NCBI GenBank assembly: GCA_036583965.1
Contig: JAZBQD010000022.1
Location: 2,166,001 to 2,230,000, forward strand
Direction of reading: 5' to 3'
DNA from: Prunella strophiata
Lineage: Eukaryota > Chordata > Aves > Passeriformes > Prunellidae
DNA length: 64,000 nucleotides
The position numbers and the translations under genes were made by a program. The stretch's first letter is position 1. Every line of letters starts with the position of its first letter. The notes below the pieces were generated by a model. The model ran no database searches and was not told where the DNA came from. It was given only the letters and a program-made list of their open reading frames with translations. Below are positions 61,061 through 64,000 of this stretch, piece after piece.

Positions 61061-64000
61061 GGGGCTGCGGGGCTGGGGAGGGTCCCCGGGGCTGCCCCCG
61101 CTGCCGTCCCGGGGAGCCACGGGGCTGCTGGAGCGCCGAGCTCCCGGGGCAGCGGGAGCAGCCCCTTCCCCTCTCGGGGGCACCGGCAGGACCCCCGTGC
61201 CCCCTCCCCAGCGCTCTGCCCGTGCCCCGAGCCCGCAGGAAAGTTTCTGTGGCACTCGCAGGCCTGGCCGGGGTCCCTGTGGGCGCAGCTCCTCGGGAAT
61301 GGGGCAGTCGGGAGCGGGGTAGGGAAGGGGAAGGGGCGCTTGGAGACCCCCGAGCAGTCCCAGCCTTCATGGGAAGAGGGTCCGTGCTGATCCCTCTGAC
61401 CGAGGCTGTGCTCCGGGCTGTGAGGGTGAGGCAGTGCTCACCTGAGCCACCCCAAAGCCAAGGGGCTAAAATACACCCAGGAAAATTGGGGTGCAGGTGC
61501 TACCCAGCCCCTGCTCCATTTCTGGGCTGGTTTTATGCCAAAGTTGCAATGTCCAATGTGAGGGAGGGGCTGCTGTGTGAAGGGGAAGAGCTGCTTGAGA
61601 CCAGGGGGACTCAATGCCACCATCCTCTTGTGCCTGGCAGCAGCACCTGTTCCTCACAAGTGGTCCTTGCTGAAGTATCCCAGTTTTTCCTGAAAAATGC
61701 TGTGTATTATCATTGTTCTGGTTCAATTTACTAGTGTGGCTCTTCTGACTGTCACACTCATCAAATGCCAGCTGAAGTGTGCAGATGAGTCGTGTGTATC
61801 AATTCCTGCCTGGCAGATAAGGACCTTAGCTGGGTTTGTGCCCTGGGCTGCCCAGCTGGAATTTTCTATGTCTTCATCTGCTCACCATGATAAAGGGAAA
61901 TTATCTTTTATTCCTAAAACCTAAATGAAAAAAGAAGGAACAGTCTGTTCTTTAACTCTCGGTACATTGCCACTGAGGTGGGTAATTAATAAAGTCCTTG
62001 AATATTGTTTTTTAGGGTTAAGACCCTCATTATTACCTTCTCTCTGTCAGTGACACAATGTCCAGGGCTCCGTGGTGCCTCAGGACCCCCAGCTCTGGGT
62101 GGCACCGTTTGGTTATTTTGGGCACAGCAGGGTGGCTGCAGACCTCAGTGCTTTCCCCAACCCCCAAACTGCCTCATTTTGCAGCTGTGCTTGATGTGTC
62201 TGCAGAAATGACACCCTCGAGGGGTTCTTGTGTCTGTGAAGATCAGGGATGGGGCTGGAGACAACAGCTCCTGGAGATTTACAACTCCAGCACTAGGGGA
62301 AGATGAGGAGTTGCTCCTCATTACTGACACCACAGCCCTGCCCGGGGCTGATTTATCCTCACCTAATGCACTACAGAATCCTTGCCCAGAGATCCTCCTG
62401 CCTGTCTCTTTCAATCTGGATGGAGGAACTTTGTTCCCTAATTACTGCTCTGCAGCTGGATGTGTTTCTAACCCCCTCAGGCTCCGGAGAGGTTGAAATG
62501 CCATTGCTTTCCATGGCTTGTCTTGCCTGCCCTTGTGCTCAGCCCTTTGCTGCCCTTCTGGAGATGTTAAACAAGCTGCCTGGAGCCCTGGGCACTCAGG
62601 CAGTTTCCCCAGCTCCAGCTCAGAGCAGACTGGTGTCTAATGCACTTTTCCAGCGCTGATCAGCTGAAGAAGCAGGAGAGGATTGTTACAGACAGGCTAA
62701 AGAGAAAGGGCAGGAGCAGGCCATGAGCACCCTTAGACCATCCCAGGGGGCCCTTCTGATCTGCTCTTTGCTTTCCCCCTCTGCAGCTCGGGCTGGGGGC
62801 ACAAATCCTGTCACAAATGATAACCACATTTAACCCCCTGCTGTCCCTCAGGCTCTGCCTGCTACAAGAGTTCCTCCCTCACCTGCCATGGGTTTCCCTC
62901 CTCTCCAGGGGCTGTGGGGTTTGTGCACAGCCCCTGGGGCAGCCCAGGGCTCAGCAGTCCAGCACCATTCCTTGTCTCCTCTCTGTGCTTGCAGGTGTGA
63001 TGGCAGACAAGCAGAGCTGTCAGCAGAGATGTGTGTGAGGGATGTGAGAGCCAGGGCAGAGCAGCAAAGATGTAGAGCACGTTCACTGAACCTCCTGCTG
63101 AGTGCTCAAGGGACCTTAGCTGGGCTGACCCCACTGAAATAAGTGGGAAATTCAATTATCCCTTCACTTAGCAAATCTAGAGCTGGCTTAAAAGCTGCTA
63201 AAGAGAAATTCTGTCTGCTCGGTTTCCTGAGTGTGGAGATGGGAGTGGAAATGTCTGTGAGCTTCCCTCCCGGCCCTCTTCATAAGGGGACAATGGTCTG
63301 GAAAGTCCCTCCCAGGTGGAAAGCAAAGAGTTACTTGCAAAAGCACTTGAGAGTTCGTTTGGAGAGTAAATACACATTTCTGGCACCCAGAGGGTACAAA
63401 GAGCCTAAATTTCGCTTTCCTACCTCGTGGGAAACCTGGGTAAATGTTTGCACAAGGACCCAGCCTGTCACTTCGGGGAACTCAGGATTTCCTCCGGCCA
63501 GCGGCTGCGCTTCCCCCGCCTGCCCATGTAAGGGCACTGCGGGCACGAGTGATGGATGAGCCGCCAGATGGAAGGACTCACCCAGAAATATCCTGCCCGA
63601 GTCAGGGGGCCGGCGGGAGAGGCCGGGCTGGGCGGGAAATGCTCGGATTTTCCATCCCCTGCCTCCTGCTCCCATGGCTCGCCTGGGAAGGGAGGGCTGG
63701 AGGAAGGCGGCGCTGCCTGGAGCGGCTGCTTAGGGAGCTCATGGCTTCTCCTTAGACGTACGTGGCTTTTCTCGTGTCTGCTCTCGTGGGGGATCTGCGT
63801 GCCTGCTGCTGTTTGCAGCCAGTGGGAGCCGGGGTTCGGGTGCTGTGCCAGGGTTTGGGGTGGGATGTGCAGGGGAGGGGTCCTGGTTGCTCCAGGGCAG
63901 GTGGCAGAGGCTGAGCCTGGGCTGCCTGCAGACTCGGGATGTTCTGTGCAATGTCAGCTCCAGAGGGCTGCCTTTGGCACGGGCTGTGCTCAGTCCCACC
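61060..64000. other. Right end of window, no gene recognised
   Basis: Single-copy sequence, presumably the first intron of the candidate gene at 60.9 kb if that exon is real. GC content rises again at 63,560-63,760. No exon with both splice sites and a recognisable product is seen. Confidence 0.45.

Overview
The window is vertebrate nuclear DNA, almost certainly from a bird. Genes have many short exons with GT-AG introns. The dispersed repeats are CR1 LINE 3' ends of the avian type, and the region is GC-rich and crowded with minisatellites, as in avian microchromosomes. Gene order matches human 9q33.2 (C5-TRAF1-PHF19-CUTALP-PSMD5-B3GALT9-FBXW2). The species cannot be named from the sequence.

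Layout: 1-3.66 kb is intergenic; 3.66-5.92 kb is a 19-bp minisatellite; 5.92-6.4 kb is a CpG-rich block, probably the TRAF1 promoter. TRAF1 (+) has ten coding exons at 7.16-16.51 kb. A second CpG island (19.3-22.4 kb) carries a pure 10-bp GC-box/G-quadruplex array and is followed by PHF19 (+, 14 coding exons, 22.74-27.09 kb). A 42-bp minisatellite (29.16-32.20 kb) abuts the stop codon of a minus-strand CutA-like gene (CUTAL, 37.32-32.20 kb). Next come a 12-bp minisatellite (39.45-41.70 kb) and an 8-bp polypurine array (41.90-42.77 kb). PSMD5 (+, ten exons) spans 43.97-49.02 kb, and B3GALT9 (-, one coding exon) spans 51.58-52.70 kb. A 17-bp minisatellite lies at 53.70-54.36 kb. A last CpG island at 60.5-61.1 kb contains an unidentified first-exon candidate.

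The genes are unrelated in function and are linked only by conserved synteny: TNF-receptor signalling (TRAF1), H3K36me3 reading for PRC2 (PHF19), a CutA-fold protein, a 26S proteasome assembly chaperone (PSMD5) and a GT31-family Golgi protein (B3GALT9).

Main points for a second look. (1) Five conserved exons in TRAF1, PHF19 (three) and PSMD5 each carry exactly one extra base, which looks like residual assembly indels rather than biology. (2) TRAF1 keeps a complete RING and zinc fingers that human TRAF1 lacks. (3) About 68 tandem GC-box/G4 units lie at the PHF19 promoter. (4) The 42-bp minisatellite has two unit types that look like the two alternative CpG-decay products of one palindrome. (5) CUTAL lacks a visible acceptor AG at its last exon and runs straight into that minisatellite. 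(6) B3GALT9 lacks both acidic motifs of its family. The very long open frames inside the minisatellites are artefacts and are not annotated as genes. I did not find a clearly new gene system here.
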